DNA of 64,000 nucleotides, from positions 146,387-210,386 of the forward strand of contig NZ_JAGMUJ010000084.1 in assembly GCF_019049255.1 (NCBI RefSeq). Direction: 5' to 3'. Positions 18,269 through 27,703 of this stretch are shown piece after piece. The notes below the pieces were generated by a model. The model was not told the origin of the DNA. It ran no database searches and worked only from the letters and a program-made list of their open reading frames with translations. The stretch comes from Streptomyces sp. AC558_RSS880 (GTDB lineage: Bacteria > Actinomycetota > Actinomycetes > Streptomycetales > Streptomycetaceae). The position numbers and the translations under genes were made by a program. How positions within the stretch are numbered: the first letter of the stretch is position 1; each line of letters starts with the position of its first letter.

Positions 18269-18297
18269 TTGACAACGATGTCAAATGCGTGATCTAG
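18269..18297 (+). promoter_or_regulatory. Promoter with LacI-like operator before the mannosidase gene
   Basis: TTGACA-ACGA-TGTCAA is a perfect 6+6 inverted repeat (18269-18284) whose left half is also a consensus -35. A weak -10 (TCTAGT) follows 18 bases later. The TTGACAACG-type centre resembles operators of LacI-family sugar repressors, so sugar-dependent repression of the GH92 gene is inferred. No LacI gene lies in the window. Confidence 0.55.
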
Positions 18298-18515
18298 TCC
18301 GCTTCCGTCCAGCCGAGTGCCGCTGATCGCGCCGCAAAGGGAGACTCACCGCGATGACCCGCACACTGCCGCCTTCTCGTGCGTGAACCCAAGCAGACGC
18401 ACGAGCGCCGGGCCCTCCCGGACCGGCGCTCCATCGTGCCCACTCCGTCCGCCGCTCGGAGATCACCTCTCATGTCGCGCAGCACATGACGGGTGAGGAA
18501 CAGGAGACCACTTCC

Positions 18516-21500
18516 ATGCACAGACCCCTCCGCCGGTTGCGTCACCGCGCATCGGCAGTCCTCGCCGCCCTGCTCGTCGCCGGCGGCGCCCTGGGCCCGG
18601 CACCGGCCGTCGCCCAGGCCCCCGCGGCCGCTGACCGTCTCACCTCCCTGGTCAACCCGTTCATCGGCACACAGAACTTCGGCAACACCTTCCCCGGCGC
18701 GAGTGCCCCCTTCGGCATGGTCCAGGTCAGTCCGGACACCGGCGGCCAGGGGGGCTACGACTACCAGCAGGACAAGATCCACGGGTTCAGCCAGACCCAC
18801 CTCTCCGGCGTCGGCTGCTCCGTCATGGGCGAGCTGCCGCTCATGCCGACGACCGGAGCCGTCGACAACGTCGACCCCGACGCCTACCGCTCGGCCTACT
18901 CGCACGACGACGAGGACGCCGAACCCGGCTACTACCGCGTCGGGTTGAAGACGTACGACATCGACGCCGAGCTGACCGCCACACCCCGCACGGGATGGCA
19001 GCGCTACACCTTCCCCGCCACCGACCGTGCCAACGTCCTGTTCAACACGGGCAAGGCCAACCAGAGGGTGTACAACTCGGAGGTCCACGTCGTCGGCGAC
19101 CGGACGGTCGAGGGCCGTGTCGAGGCGGGCAACTTCTGCGCGGGCAAGGACCGGCACACCGTCTACTTCACGGCGACCTTCGACAGGCCGTTCGCCTCGC
19201 ACGGCACCTGGCGCGGTAGCACCCCCACCCCCGGTGAGCGGGACGCGGCCGGCGAGGGCGGGAACGGTGCCTGGGTGACCTTCGACGCCGGCACCGACCG
19301 TGACGTCGTCGTCAAGGTGGGGCTCTCCTACACGGGCGTCGAGGGTGCCCGGAAGAACCTGAAGGCGGAGACGGACGACTCGTACGACTTCGACGCCACC
19401 CGCGCGGCGCTGCAGGCGACCTGGGAGCGGCAGCTCGCCGCCGTGAAGATCGACGGTGGGTCGGCCGAGCGGCAGCGCGCGTTCTACACGGCCCTCTACC
19501 ACGCGCAACTGCACCCGAACCTCGCCGGCGACGTCGACGGGCGGTACGCGGGCTTCGACGGGAAGACCCGTACCGTGTCCGGGTTCACGCCCTACCAGAA
19601 CCTGTCGCTGTGGGACACCCACCGGCCGCAGAACCAACTGCTCCAGATGCTGGAGCCGAAGGTCGCCCGCGATGTCGCGCTGTCCGTCGTCGCGATCGGA
19701 CGGGACGGCGGCTGGCTGCCGCGCTGGTCCCTCGCCAACAGCGAGACCAACATCATGACCGGCGACCCGGTGACTCCGTTCCTCGTCGAGGCGTGGTCCA
19801 AGGGCCTGCTCGCGGGCCACGAGGAGGAGGCGTACGCGCTCCTCAGGAAGAACGCCCTGAGTACGCCGCCGGACGACTCCCCCTACAACGGCCGTGCGGG
19901 GGTCGCCGCCTACCAGGAGCGCGGCTACATACCCAGCGGGCTGGAGCCGGGGAAGGACTGTCCGGACAAGGGCGGCGACAACGACTGCCGTCATCCCGCT
20001 TCGGCGACCCTGGAGTACGCGGCGGCGGACGCCTCGCTGGCCCTCATGGCCAAGGGACTGGGGCACACCGCGGACGCCCGGATGTTCGCGGCGCGCGGCC
20101 AGTGGTACCGGAACCTGTGGGACTCCTCCATCAAGCAGTTCCGGCCGCGCACGACCGACGGCACCTGGCTGACGCCCTACGACCCCGTCGAAGCGGGCCA
20201 CCAGTTCCATGAGGGCGGCGCCTACCAGTACCAGTGGCTGGTGCCCCAGGACCCGGCCGGGCTCGTGTCGCTGATGGGCGGCAAGCGGGAGACCGAGAAG
20301 CGGCTCGACGCCTTCTTCGCCTACGACAAGCTCCTCGCGGACCCCGCCAGAACCGCTCGCGAGGACTGGATCTCGGCACCGTACGACTACTACGGGAAGC
20401 CGACCTACAACCCGAACAACGAGCCCGATCTGCACTCCCCCTACATGTACTTGTGGGCCGGCGCGCCCGCCAAGACCGCCACCGTGGTCCGCGCCGCGAT
20501 GACGCTCTTCACGGACGGGCCCGACGGCATGACCGGCAACGACGACCTGGGCACCATGTCGGCCTGGTACGTCTTCTCCTCCCTGGGCCTGTACCCGACG
20601 ACGAACGGTGGCGACTTCCTCGCCGTCTCCAGCCCGCAGTTCCCGTCGGCGGTCATTCGCATCGGCGCCTACGGGAACGAGCAGGGCGGCACTCTGACGG
20701 TCAGGGCACCGGGTACGAGCGACGCCCGACGCTATGTGAAGCGGGCCGAGTTCGGCGGGAAGAAGCTGCGTGCCACCTGGCTGGACTGGGACGCGGTCGC
20801 CAAGGGCGGGAAACTCGCCTTCGAGATGGCCGACAAGCCGTCGGCATGGGGCACGGGCAAGGGCGCGGAGCCGCCGTCCGTGAACCGCGCGTCGGCCGAT
20901 TCCCGCCGGCACCTCGACGCGTCACTGCGCACCGGCTCCGACGTCCTGCCGACGGCCGACAGCGCACAGAACGTCCGTCTGGAGCTGGACGTGCTGGGCC
21001 AGTCCCCCGGCACGCTCCGGGTGGGCGTCGGCGCGAAGGCTCCCAGTGGCTGGACCGTGAAGACCCCCGAGCCCTTCTCGCTCGCCTCCCACCGGCTTCC
21101 GGTCCAGCGGACCGCGGCGGTGGACGTGAGCGTGCCGGCCGGAACCGCGCCGGGTTCGTACACCGTGCGGATCACGGCGGCCGCGAACGGCGTGAAGAGC
21201 GTGGAACGGACCGCGACCATCGAGGTGCGCGCCGCCGCCCGCTGCGCGGCGGACGCCGAGGGGCAGTGTGCCGTGGACCTCGGCAAGGAGGTGAACCACG
21301 ACGGTACCGCGACCGTCGCCGCCTCCGGCGAGGGCGACTTCGACGGAGGGGGATGGAGCTACGACGGTGACCTGCTGCCCGCGGCCGGTCCGGTCGTCTG
21401 GGACGGCGTGACCTACGACGCCCCCGATCCGTCCGGGACGGCCCCGAACTTCGTCGAGGCCCGCGGTCAGGCGATGCTGCTCCCGGCCGGGTCGTACAGC

Positions 21501-21800
21501 AAGCTGCGCCTGGTCGCGGCGGCCCACCACGGCCCGGTGACGACCGTGCTCACCGTCCGCTACACCGACGGAACCACCGCCGAGGTGCCGGTCACCGTGG
21601 GCGACTGGGCGGGGGCGGCACCGCAGGGCGGCTCCGTCGCACTGGAGATGCCGCACCGGATCAAGCGCGGGCAGGGCGTGGACGGCCCGCCGGTACGTCT
21701 GTTCGGTTCCTCCGCGGACCTCGACGCGTCGAAGACGGTGCGCTCCGTCGGCCTGCGGAACGATCCGCGGGTGCAGGTCTACGCGATCACCCTCGGGTAG
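18516..21800 (+). CDS. Secreted GH92 α-mannosidase
   Basis: 1094 residues. The signal peptide is ~1-35. The GH92 catalytic region (~40-760) begins LTSLVNPFIGTQNFGNTFPG and contains HEGGAYQYQW and the family signature GNDDLGTMSAWYVFSSLG. An NEW3-like β-sandwich (~830-900) and a C-terminal discoid/NPCBM-like domain with two cysteines (~905-1094) follow. GH92 enzymes are calcium-dependent exo-α-mannosidases acting on fungal or host mannans and N-glycans. The ATG at 18516 has GGAG 9 bases upstream; a start 30 bases earlier lacks a ribosome site. Single-gene unit with its own operator and terminator. Confidence 0.95.
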   Translation: MHRPLRRLRHRASAVLAALLVAGGALGPAPAVAQAPAAADRLTSLVNPFIGTQNFGNTFPGASAPFGMVQVSPDTGGQGGYDYQQDKIHGFSQTHLSGVGCSVMGELPLMPTTGAVDNVDPDAYRSAYSHDDEDAEPGYYRVGLKTYDIDAELTATPRTGWQRYTFPATDRANVLFNTGKANQRVYNSEVHVVGDRTVEGRVEAGNFCAGKDRHTVYFTATFDRPFASHGTWRGSTPTPGERDAAGEGGNGAWVTFDAGTDRDVVVKVGLSYTGVEGARKNLKAETDDSYDFDATRAALQATWERQLAAVKIDGGSAERQRAFYTALYHAQLHPNLAGDVDGRYAGFDGKTRTVSGFTPYQNLSLWDTHRPQNQLLQMLEPKVARDVALSVVAIGRDGGWLPRWSLANSETNIMTGDPVTPFLVEAWSKGLLAGHEEEAYALLRKNALSTPPDDSPYNGRAGVAAYQERGYIPSGLEPGKDCPDKGGDNDCRHPASATLEYAAADASLALMAKGLGHTADARMFAARGQWYRNLWDSSIKQFRPRTTDGTWLTPYDPVEAGHQFHEGGAYQYQWLVPQDPAGLVSLMGGKRETEKRLDAFFAYDKLLADPARTAREDWISAPYDYYGKPTYNPNNEPDLHSPYMYLWAGAPAKTATVVRAAMTLFTDGPDGMTGNDDLGTMSAWYVFSSLGLYPTTNGGDFLAVSSPQFPSAVIRIGAYGNEQGGTLTVRAPGTSDARRYVKRAEFGGKKLRATWLDWDAVAKGGKLAFEMADKPSAWGTGKGAEPPSVNRASADSRRHLDASLRTGSDVLPTADSAQNVRLELDVLGQSPGTLRVGVGAKAPSGWTVKTPEPFSLASHRLPVQRTAAVDVSVPAGTAPGSYTVRITAAANGVKSVERTATIEVRAAARCAADAEGQCAVDLGKEVNHDGTATVAASGEGDFDGGGWSYDGDLLPAAGPVVWDGVTYDAPDPSGTAPNFVEARGQAMLLPAGSYSKLRLVAAAHHGPVTTVLTVRYTDGTTAEVPVTVGDWAGAAPQGGSVALEMPHRIKRGQGVDGPPVRLFGSSADLDASKTVRSVGLRNDPRVQVYAITLG

Positions 21801-21848
21801 GACTCCGTCCGTTCGCCGGCCCCCCGCCTCTCGACCGGGAGGCCGCTC

Positions 21849-21883
21849 GGTGGCGGCGTGACCGTGACGGTCACGCCGCCACC
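21849..21883. terminator. Terminator after mannosidase gene
   Basis: A perfect 16-bp stem with a 3-base loop (arms begin GGTGGCGGCGTGACCG), 48 bases after the GH92 stop. Confidence 0.75.
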
Positions 21884-22048
21884 CGCGTACGGGCCGCCAC
21901 GCACCGGCGCCGCCCCGGGGCGCTCCCTCGTTCCACGGTTCAGCCGACGGACGCACAGGCGGGCCTGGCCGGCAGGGTGTGCGGGCCGGGAAGGGAGTTC
22001 CGCCGTACAACCTCCGGACGGTTCGGGAGTCCGACTTACCGGGGTGTC

Positions 22049-23548
22049 ATGTCTGCCGAACATCAGATCGCCCATTTCCTGCGGGAGTTGGGGAGCCAGG
22101 ACCCGGACCGCCGCACCGCCGCGGCCAAAGGACTGGGAAGAACCGGCCGCCCCGAACACGCCGCCGCCCTCGTCGGGGCCGCCGGCGATCCGGACCCCCG
22201 GGTGCGGGCGGCCGCCGCGCACGGCCTGGGCCGGCTCGGAGAGCGGCAGGCCGGCCCCGGGGTGCTGGTGCGGCTGATGGGCGATCCGCAGCCGGAGGTA
22301 CGGCGCGGGGCCTCGCTCGCCGCGCTGCGGCTCGGGTTGGACGACCGGCCGGCGACGGAGGCGTACGCGCGGCTGCTGCGCGACCCGGACCGGCACCTCC
22401 GGATCAATGCCCTGACCGCCCTGACCGCCCTGGGCACACCCGGCGACCCCGTGGCGCTGGTGGAGTCGCTCGGTGACGCGGACTCCGCCGTGTGGGGGCG
22501 TGCCCACAGCCTGGTGTACCGGTTGCGGGACGTCCCCGCCGTCCGGGCGGAGGTGGTGCGCACCGCCCGTGAGGGAACGGGAGCCGCCCGGGCCCGGGCC
22601 CTGGAGATGCTGCCGGCCCGCTGCACCGAGCGGCTGCTCGACTCGCTGCTCGCAGGGCTGCGCGATCCCTCCGCGCAGGTGCGGACCGCGGTGGTGCGAC
22701 GGCTGCTCGCCACCGGCCCCGGCCCCGCGGCCGACGCGCTGGCCGTGGCCCTCGACGGCGAGCGCGACCCGGAGACGGCGGCATGGCTGCTCGTCGCACT
22801 CGGCAGGTGGAACGACCCCCGGGCACTTGGTCCTGCGGTGCGGTGGCTGGGCGATCCCGTGGCCGGGCCGCGCGCCGCGCGCGCCCTCGGCGGCATCCGC
22901 ACCGAGGCCGCCGCCGAGGAACTGCGGACGGCGCTGGACGACCGGGCGCTGCCCGGCCTCACCCGGGCGGCCGCCGCCGTGGCCATCGGTGAGTCGGGAG
23001 CGTGGGACGCCGTGTGGTGGCTGCTTCCGCTCCTCGACGACGCGGACGCCGACCTGCGCGGCGGTGCGCTCGACGGCCTGGGCACGCTCATCGACGACGG
23101 GCTGCGGCCGTGGGAGCGGCACGCGGTGGCCTGGGCCCTGGCCGCGCACCTGGCGGACGGACACGACGTATGGCGCACGCGCAACGCGCTCGCCGGGCTC
23201 GCACAGGCCCTGCCCGCCGTGCGCCGCCTCGCCGACCGGGCGTCCCACGGGGAAGTCCGGGCCGCCGCACTGTCCCTGCTGGACCCCGACGGGACGACCG
23301 GCGACCTGCGACGCTTCGTACGAGGCCTGGACGACCCGTACGAAGCCGTCCGCTACCACGCCGCCCTCGGCCTCACACGGTGGGCGGAGACCAGTACCGG
23401 ACCCCTGCCCGACACCGCACGGGTGAGCGCCCGGCTGACCGTCCTGACCTCGGACGCGTCACCCCGGCTGCGGCAGGCCGCGACCGACGCGCTGGACGCC
23501 CTCGGGCCCGCCGCGGGCGCCGCGTCCGGTCGCCGCCCGCGTCCCTGA
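22049..23548 (+). CDS. HEAT/PBS-lyase repeat protein
   Basis: 499 residues made almost wholly of ~30-residue α-helical HEAT repeats (for example DPDPRVRAAAAHGLGRLGE, DPQPEVRRGASLAALRLG, DPSAQVRTAVVRRLL). It forms a superhelical scaffold for protein binding; no catalytic residues are seen. ATG at 22049 has only a weak GGGGTG ribosome site. No signal or membrane segment, so it is cytosolic. Its partner is unknown; neighbours do not form an obvious operon with it. Confidence 0.85.
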   Translation: MSAEHQIAHFLRELGSQDPDRRTAAAKGLGRTGRPEHAAALVGAAGDPDPRVRAAAAHGLGRLGERQAGPGVLVRLMGDPQPEVRRGASLAALRLGLDDRPATEAYARLLRDPDRHLRINALTALTALGTPGDPVALVESLGDADSAVWGRAHSLVYRLRDVPAVRAEVVRTAREGTGAARARALEMLPARCTERLLDSLLAGLRDPSAQVRTAVVRRLLATGPGPAADALAVALDGERDPETAAWLLVALGRWNDPRALGPAVRWLGDPVAGPRAARALGGIRTEAAAEELRTALDDRALPGLTRAAAAVAIGESGAWDAVWWLLPLLDDADADLRGGALDGLGTLIDDGLRPWERHAVAWALAAHLADGHDVWRTRNALAGLAQALPAVRRLADRASHGEVRAAALSLLDPDGTTGDLRRFVRGLDDPYEAVRYHAALGLTRWAETSTGPLPDTARVSARLTVLTSDASPRLRQAATDALDALGPAAGAASGRRPRP

Positions 23549-23721
23549 CCGTCCCGGCCGAACTGTCCGCGGGACCGGCGCCCGGCAGTGGCGTGGAATG
23601 ATGTCCACCGGGCCTACGGCTCCCCGGCTTCGCGCGACCGCGCGCGGAACGCCCGAGGTGTTCCTCACGGTGCGCCGCCGGAGCCGGGCCGCATCGGCCT
23701 ACGGCCGGTCGGGACCACACC

Positions 23722-24252
23722 ATGTCCGGGGCGTTCATGGCAGTGCGGGGCGAGGCGATCCCGGCCGAACTCGGTTCCCTTCCGGCTCACGTGCGCGCGG
23801 ACTGCATCCGCGTCCTCGAGACCGTCGTGCGGGTCGCCCCCAGGGCATGGACCCGCCGCAGGGGCGTCCGGCCGCAGTGGATCACACTCCGTGACGGCGA
23901 CGACGACGTCGTGGTGCGGAGGGACTCCGGCGAACTGAGCAAGCACATCGACGGGGACGGCCCGCGGTCCGCCCGCTCCTTCGCCGGCGCCCTGCGGGAA
24001 GAGCCGGCGACGAACCGGTGCGCCGCCGTGGTCTACGGGGACGCGATCGACTCGCGCACGTGGGGCTGGGTCCTCCCGCTCCTGGCCGGACGGCTGCCCG
24101 GGCTGGACACGGCGGTGATGGTCGACGTCGGACACCGCGCGGGGGCCCGATCCACGTTCTCGTTCCCGGTCGGGTACCGGCGCTCGCCCGTCCGACGCCT
24201 ACGGTTCGAGGAGGACGTACGCGCGATCCTGCGGCGCGCCGGAAGCATGTGA
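23722..24252 (+). CDS. Conserved-looking protein of unknown function
   Basis: 176 residues, soluble, with no recognised domain. Coding character is supported by the codon bias and by balanced composition with Trp/Phe/Tyr positions (WITLRDGDDDVVVRRD, VDVGHRAGARSTFSFPVGY). It ends in an Arg-rich helix. Start choice is uncertain: ATG 23722 and ATG 23737 both lack good ribosome sites. Could be a small enzyme or regulator; no function is proposed. Confidence 0.6.
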   Translation: MSGAFMAVRGEAIPAELGSLPAHVRADCIRVLETVVRVAPRAWTRRRGVRPQWITLRDGDDDVVVRRDSGELSKHIDGDGPRSARSFAGALREEPATNRCAAVVYGDAIDSRTWGWVLPLLAGRLPGLDTAVMVDVGHRAGARSTFSFPVGYRRSPVRRLRFEEDVRAILRRAGSM

Positions 24253-24467
24253 CCCGGAGCACATCGCTCCTTCCACGGGGTGGGACACCGCCCCGGTGCC
24301 TCCCCGGGGTCGACGACGAACGGTCACTGACCGCGGGGCCGGGGGCAGTGGCCGTTCCTGGCCACGTCTTCCTCGGCGCAGCCGCCCCCGCGACCCTGGC
24401 CATACGGCTCCGCACCTGAGCGCCCCCGACGTGCCGGCCCCGTGGAGGCGGTGCCGGTTCATGCCGC

Positions 24468-24933
24468 TCACCACGTGACCTGCAGGACCGCTTTTCCGGA
24501 GACACGGCGCCCGTGGAGGGCCTCAACGGCCTCGTCGAAGCGGTTCCAGGATCCCTGCCAGCCGATCTCGACGGTGAGGGCCCCCTCAGCGGTCGGTTCG
24601 GTGAGAACGGCCAGGTCCGGCCCCGCATCGCCCTCGATGACGAAGGACGTCAGCGACCTGGTCGGGCCCACGGTCGCGTACGGGGGGGAGACCGCCGGCT
24701 CCCCGGAAGTCCCAGCCGACGCTCTGCACGTCGCCCCCCGGGAGCGAGCAGGTCCATTTGCGCGGCCCGAGCCCGGCGGCCCGCAGCGAGCGCAGTGCGG
24801 CCACTCCGGCGACCGGCAGGGCGACCGCCTTCGCCAGGTCCAGGCCCTCGGGCACCTCGGCGAGCGCACCCGCACCGATCGCGACGCGCTCGGCGAACGC
24901 CCCCGAGGCCAGGGCCACCACCCGGGGGCCCAC
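24468..24933 (-). pseudogene. Remnant of an MDR/quinone oxidoreductase
   Basis: Two frames together give pieces of a zinc-free medium-chain dehydrogenase. One piece is VVALASGAFAERVAIGAGALAEVPEGLDLAKAVALP…AAGLGPRK; the other ends GPTRSLTSFVIEGDAG…GRRVSGKAVLQVTW. The N-terminal ~70 residues and the NADPH-binding middle (~100 residues) are gone. An extra base near 24708 (GWDF frame to SGEPAVSPPYATV frame) breaks the rest. The left-over 5' end abuts the HxlR gene, whose usual divergent partner is just such an oxidoreductase. Confidence 0.75.
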
Positions 24934-24954
24934 CGCCGGGAAGGAGGCACGTTC

Positions 24955-25353
24955 ATGTCACGCAGTCACACCCGTGTTGCGGAAGCGGTGAGGGACGAAG
25001 CCTGCCCGGTCACCGAGGTGCTCGACCGCGTGGCGGGCAAGTGGAACATCGGGATCCTGATCGCCGCCGCCCAGGGCCCGGTCCGCTTCACCGAACTCGA
25101 ACGCGCCGTCAAAAGCATCAGCCGGCGCATGCTCACCCTCGACCTGCGCCGACTGGAGCGGGACGGGCTGCTCATCCGCACCGTCCATCCGACCGTGCCG
25201 CCCGAGGTCGAGTACGACCTCACGCCCACGGCCCGAGAACTCCACGCCTCACTGACCGGACTGGTGGGCCGGGCCGAACGCCACCGGTCCGCCGTCGCCG
25301 AGGCCCGCGCCGTCTACGACGCCGCCGCGGAGCAGCGGCCGGACACCGGCTGA
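24955..25353 (+). CDS. HxlR-family transcriptional regulator
   Basis: 132 residues forming one winged helix-turn-helix: CPVTEVLDRVAGKWNIGILIAA (the CPV…GKW signature of the family) and SISRRMLTLDLRRLERDGL as recognition region. Cys15 is in the redox-sensing position of related MarR/HxlR proteins that answer to quinones or electrophiles. GGAGG lies 8 bases before the ATG. Its adjacent oxidoreductase gene is now a pseudogene, so its local target is lost. Confidence 0.9.
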   Translation: MSRSHTRVAEAVRDEACPVTEVLDRVAGKWNIGILIAAAQGPVRFTELERAVKSISRRMLTLDLRRLERDGLLIRTVHPTVPPEVEYDLTPTARELHASLTGLVGRAERHRSAVAEARAVYDAAAEQRPDTG

Positions 25354-25477
25354 ACCGGCCCGGGACGGCTCTCAGGCGTCAAGAGGAGTCGGACGCACTG
25401 CGGAACCGTCGCGGAGGCGTCGGACGGTCCCGACGTCCGGAGCGAACCGGCTCCGTCCCCCGTTCGCCCCACGCACT

Positions 25478-26608
25478 TCAGCCGTTCACGCCCCGGCGGC
25501 CGGTGTGGTCGGCGCGCTTCAGCGCGGGCATGAGCCGCCGTGCGTTGTCGCGGTAGATGCCGCGACGCTGGTGCTCGGTGAACGCGTGGTCGGCCTCGAC
25601 GGCCGGCACCGTGAAGCCGGTGACGATCTCGGCGGAGGCGGCCGGCCAGTCCGTGCCGAAGAGGATCCGGTCGGCACCGGCCGTCTCCACCAGGGTGCAC
25701 GCCGGAGCGAGCGGGCCCGCCGTGTCGTAGTGGAAACGGCGGAGACCGTCGCGCACGCGGGCCGCGTCGAGGGGCGGGGTGCAGAAGCCGCCGAAGGCCT
25801 CGAGACGGGTGGCGATCTGGGGAAGGAATCCGCCGGCGTGCGGCAGGACGACGGACAGACGGGGGTACCGGTCGAGTGTTCCTGCGCGGATCAGGTTCAC
25901 AGCGGCACGCGTGGTGTCCAGCAGGAAGTCGCACATGAAGTTCGGGATCCCGGGAACGGTGGGCACCCCCGGTGGTTTCCCCGGAAGATCGAGTGGGTGG
26001 GTGAAGAGAACACCGGAACGTTCGTCGACTTCGGCGAGGAAGCGGTCGTACGAGGGATCACCCAGGTACACACCGTTGTAGCTCGCCTTCACGCTCACTC
26101 CGACGGCACCGAGTTCGTCGAAGGCGCGTCGGAACGCCCACGTGGTGACCTCGGGGTGATCCAGGAGGGCAGGGCAGAGGAAGGCGAAACGGCCCGGGTG
26201 TTCGTGCATCAAGTCGCTCAGCGCCTCGAAGACGACGGACAGCCCCTCCCTGGCCTGCGCCGCGGAGCGATACCGGTCCTGCATGGTGGGATTGAGAACG
26301 GCGGTCGCGATCCCCGCCCGGTCCATGAGAGCGAGCGTGGAGTCCGCGTCCCAGCGCGACCACCACTGCAGCTCCTCCTGTCGCACCACCCCTTCGCGCT
26401 CCGCCCACTCCACCCATTCCGGCGCGGTGAAATGGTGGTGCACATCGATTTTCGCCCGCCAGGCGTCGTCACCTCCCTCGGTGCCGCTCGCACTGCCCCC
26501 TCCCCCGGTGAGAGCGCGGGACTTCTGAGTGGTACCGGCTGTGGACGCCATGACCCCACCGGCTATGAGCAGACCGCGCCGGCTCAAGGTTCGACCCGAG
26601 TTCGACAT
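25478..26608 (-). CDS. Exported amidohydrolase (ACMSD/amidohydrolase-2 family)
   Basis: 376 residues. An N-terminal twin-arginine-type signal (TLSRRGLLIAGG) precedes the TIM-barrel domain. Metal ligands are visible: IDVHHHF (HxH), VVLPHAGG (His) and FGTDWP (Asp). The family hydrolyses or decarboxylates aromatic and related compounds (γ-resorcylate, ACMS). Export by Tat would fit a folded metalloenzyme. ATG 26608 follows GGAAG at 5 bases; a start at 26620 is possible. Convergent with the HxlR gene. Confidence 0.88.
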   Translation of the reverse strand: MSNSGRTLSRRGLLIAGGVMASTAGTTQKSRALTGGGGSASGTEGGDDAWRAKIDVHHHFTAPEWVEWAEREGVVRQEELQWWSRWDADSTLALMDRAGIATAVLNPTMQDRYRSAAQAREGLSVVFEALSDLMHEHPGRFAFLCPALLDHPEVTTWAFRRAFDELGAVGVSVKASYNGVYLGDPSYDRFLAEVDERSGVLFTHPLDLPGKPPGVPTVPGIPNFMCDFLLDTTRAAVNLIRAGTLDRYPRLSVVLPHAGGFLPQIATRLEAFGGFCTPPLDAARVRDGLRRFHYDTAGPLAPACTLVETAGADRILFGTDWPAASAEIVTGFTVPAVEADHAFTEHQRRGIYRDNARRLMPALKRADHTGRRGVNG

Positions 26609-27070
26609 CCGCACTTCCATTCTTAGCGCCGTCCTCTGCCGCACCACGGTGACCCGGCCGCGGCAGCGCGGCCTCGCCGGACGGCGCCGCCGGAGGGACA
26701 AATTCCGCCGTATGGAGCAGTCAGCTGCCGCCCGAGCGGCACGATTCCGCGGCAGCGGTCGCAGCACACCGGCGTGGGACGACCGCGGCGCTCGGCCCCA
26801 GCCCTCCGACGAACGAGTACGGCCGGCCGGGAACGGACCGGAAGGCCGTTGCACCCGACCACGGACATGACGGGAACAGCCGCTCCCACGAGCACCGCGT
26901 GTCCGATCACCACTGCGGCGCGGCGCCCACCGCCGGCACCGGACGATCAGACGGAGGCCTCCCCCGGCATCCGGCGGACGCCCGCCCGAGCGAACGCGCT
27001 CGAGACACCGTTCGAGGACGAAAAGGCACAAATCGCGCCGTCACCGGAGCAGCGCGGGCACCATGTCGGA
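26609..27070. other. Divergent intergenic region of about 460 bases
   Basis: Lies between the amidohydrolase and NUDIX genes. An in-frame upstream extension of the NUDIX gene exists but is a low-complexity Pro/Ala/Thr run and is not accepted as coding. No motif is recognised. Confidence 0.4.
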
Positions 27071-27580
27071 ATGGCCGCCTCTCGCTCCCTGCCGCTCGCC
27101 GTCGACGACCGCGGCAACGCCTTGATCTCCTTCGTCCGGGCAGCGGAGGACAAGCCGCCCGGTGACGCGCCCTTGCCCCTGGCGCTGGTGGCCCTGTGGC
27201 ACGGCGACCGCGTCCTGATGGTCCTCGACCGGTCCCGGCAGACCTGGGAATTGCCGGGCGGACAGATCGACCCCGGTGAGACCCCTCGCCGCGCGGCCGC
27301 GCGCGAGTTGCTGGAGGAGACCGGCCACGTCCCCGAGGGGCGGCTCCGTTTCGTCGGCTTCGCGGGCTTCGCTCTGGCGCCCGACCGACGTGCCGAATAC
27401 GGCGCCCTGTTCACCGGCCGGTCCTCCGGCGCCGCACGGCTCTTCCAGCCCGACGACGAGATCGCGGCCATCCGGTGGTGGGACCTTCGCCAGTCCCTGC
27501 CGGGGCGACTTCAGCCGCTGGACGCCCACCTCGCAGAGCTCACCCGCGACGGCACGGCCGAGGATTCCGGTACAGGCTGA
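27071..27580 (+). CDS. NUDIX hydrolase
   Basis: 169 residues with the Nudix box GGQIDPGETPRRAAARELLEETG split across ~67-89, giving the metal-binding REL-EE core. The surrounding β-strands (LALVALWHGDRVLMVLDRS, WELPGG) fit the family. It hydrolyses a nucleoside diphosphate linked to some group; the substrate is unknown. The start is uncertain: ATG 27071 has only a GGA upstream. Stands alone on the + strand, 123 bases before the next gene. Confidence 0.85.
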   Translation: MAASRSLPLAVDDRGNALISFVRAAEDKPPGDAPLPLALVALWHGDRVLMVLDRSRQTWELPGGQIDPGETPRRAAARELLEETGHVPEGRLRFVGFAGFALAPDRRAEYGALFTGRSSGAARLFQPDDEIAAIRWWDLRQSLPGRLQPLDAHLAELTRDGTAEDSGTG

Positions 27581-27703
27581 GACGCCGTCCTGGATCGAGC
27601 GGCGGACCGTGTCATCGGAATGCGGAACGGACGGCGTTACAAGGGGTGGAGAGGCGCCCTCCACCCTGTCCGATCGGAATGATCCGCAAGGAGTCCTGTA
27701 TCC

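Larger units (their letters stand above)
17972..18515. other. Intergenic region of about 540 bases
   Basis: It contains the terminator of the exporter operon at its left end and the operator/promoter of the mannosidase near 18269. No convincing gene lies between. Confidence 0.5.

Noticed and set aside
18294..20912. 872-codon frame antisense to the GH92 gene
   Set aside because: Product is Val/Arg/Gly-rich without domains; it is the usual antisense shadow of high-GC3 coding DNA.
26867..27070. Longer start for the NUDIX gene at ATG 26867
   Set aside because: The extra 68 residues are Pro/Ala/Thr-rich low complexity with no family counterpart.
27591..27703. ECF-type promoter before the secreted sigma-cassette gene
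   Set aside because: GGAAT/GGAAC and CGTT words occur but not at a plausible spacing.
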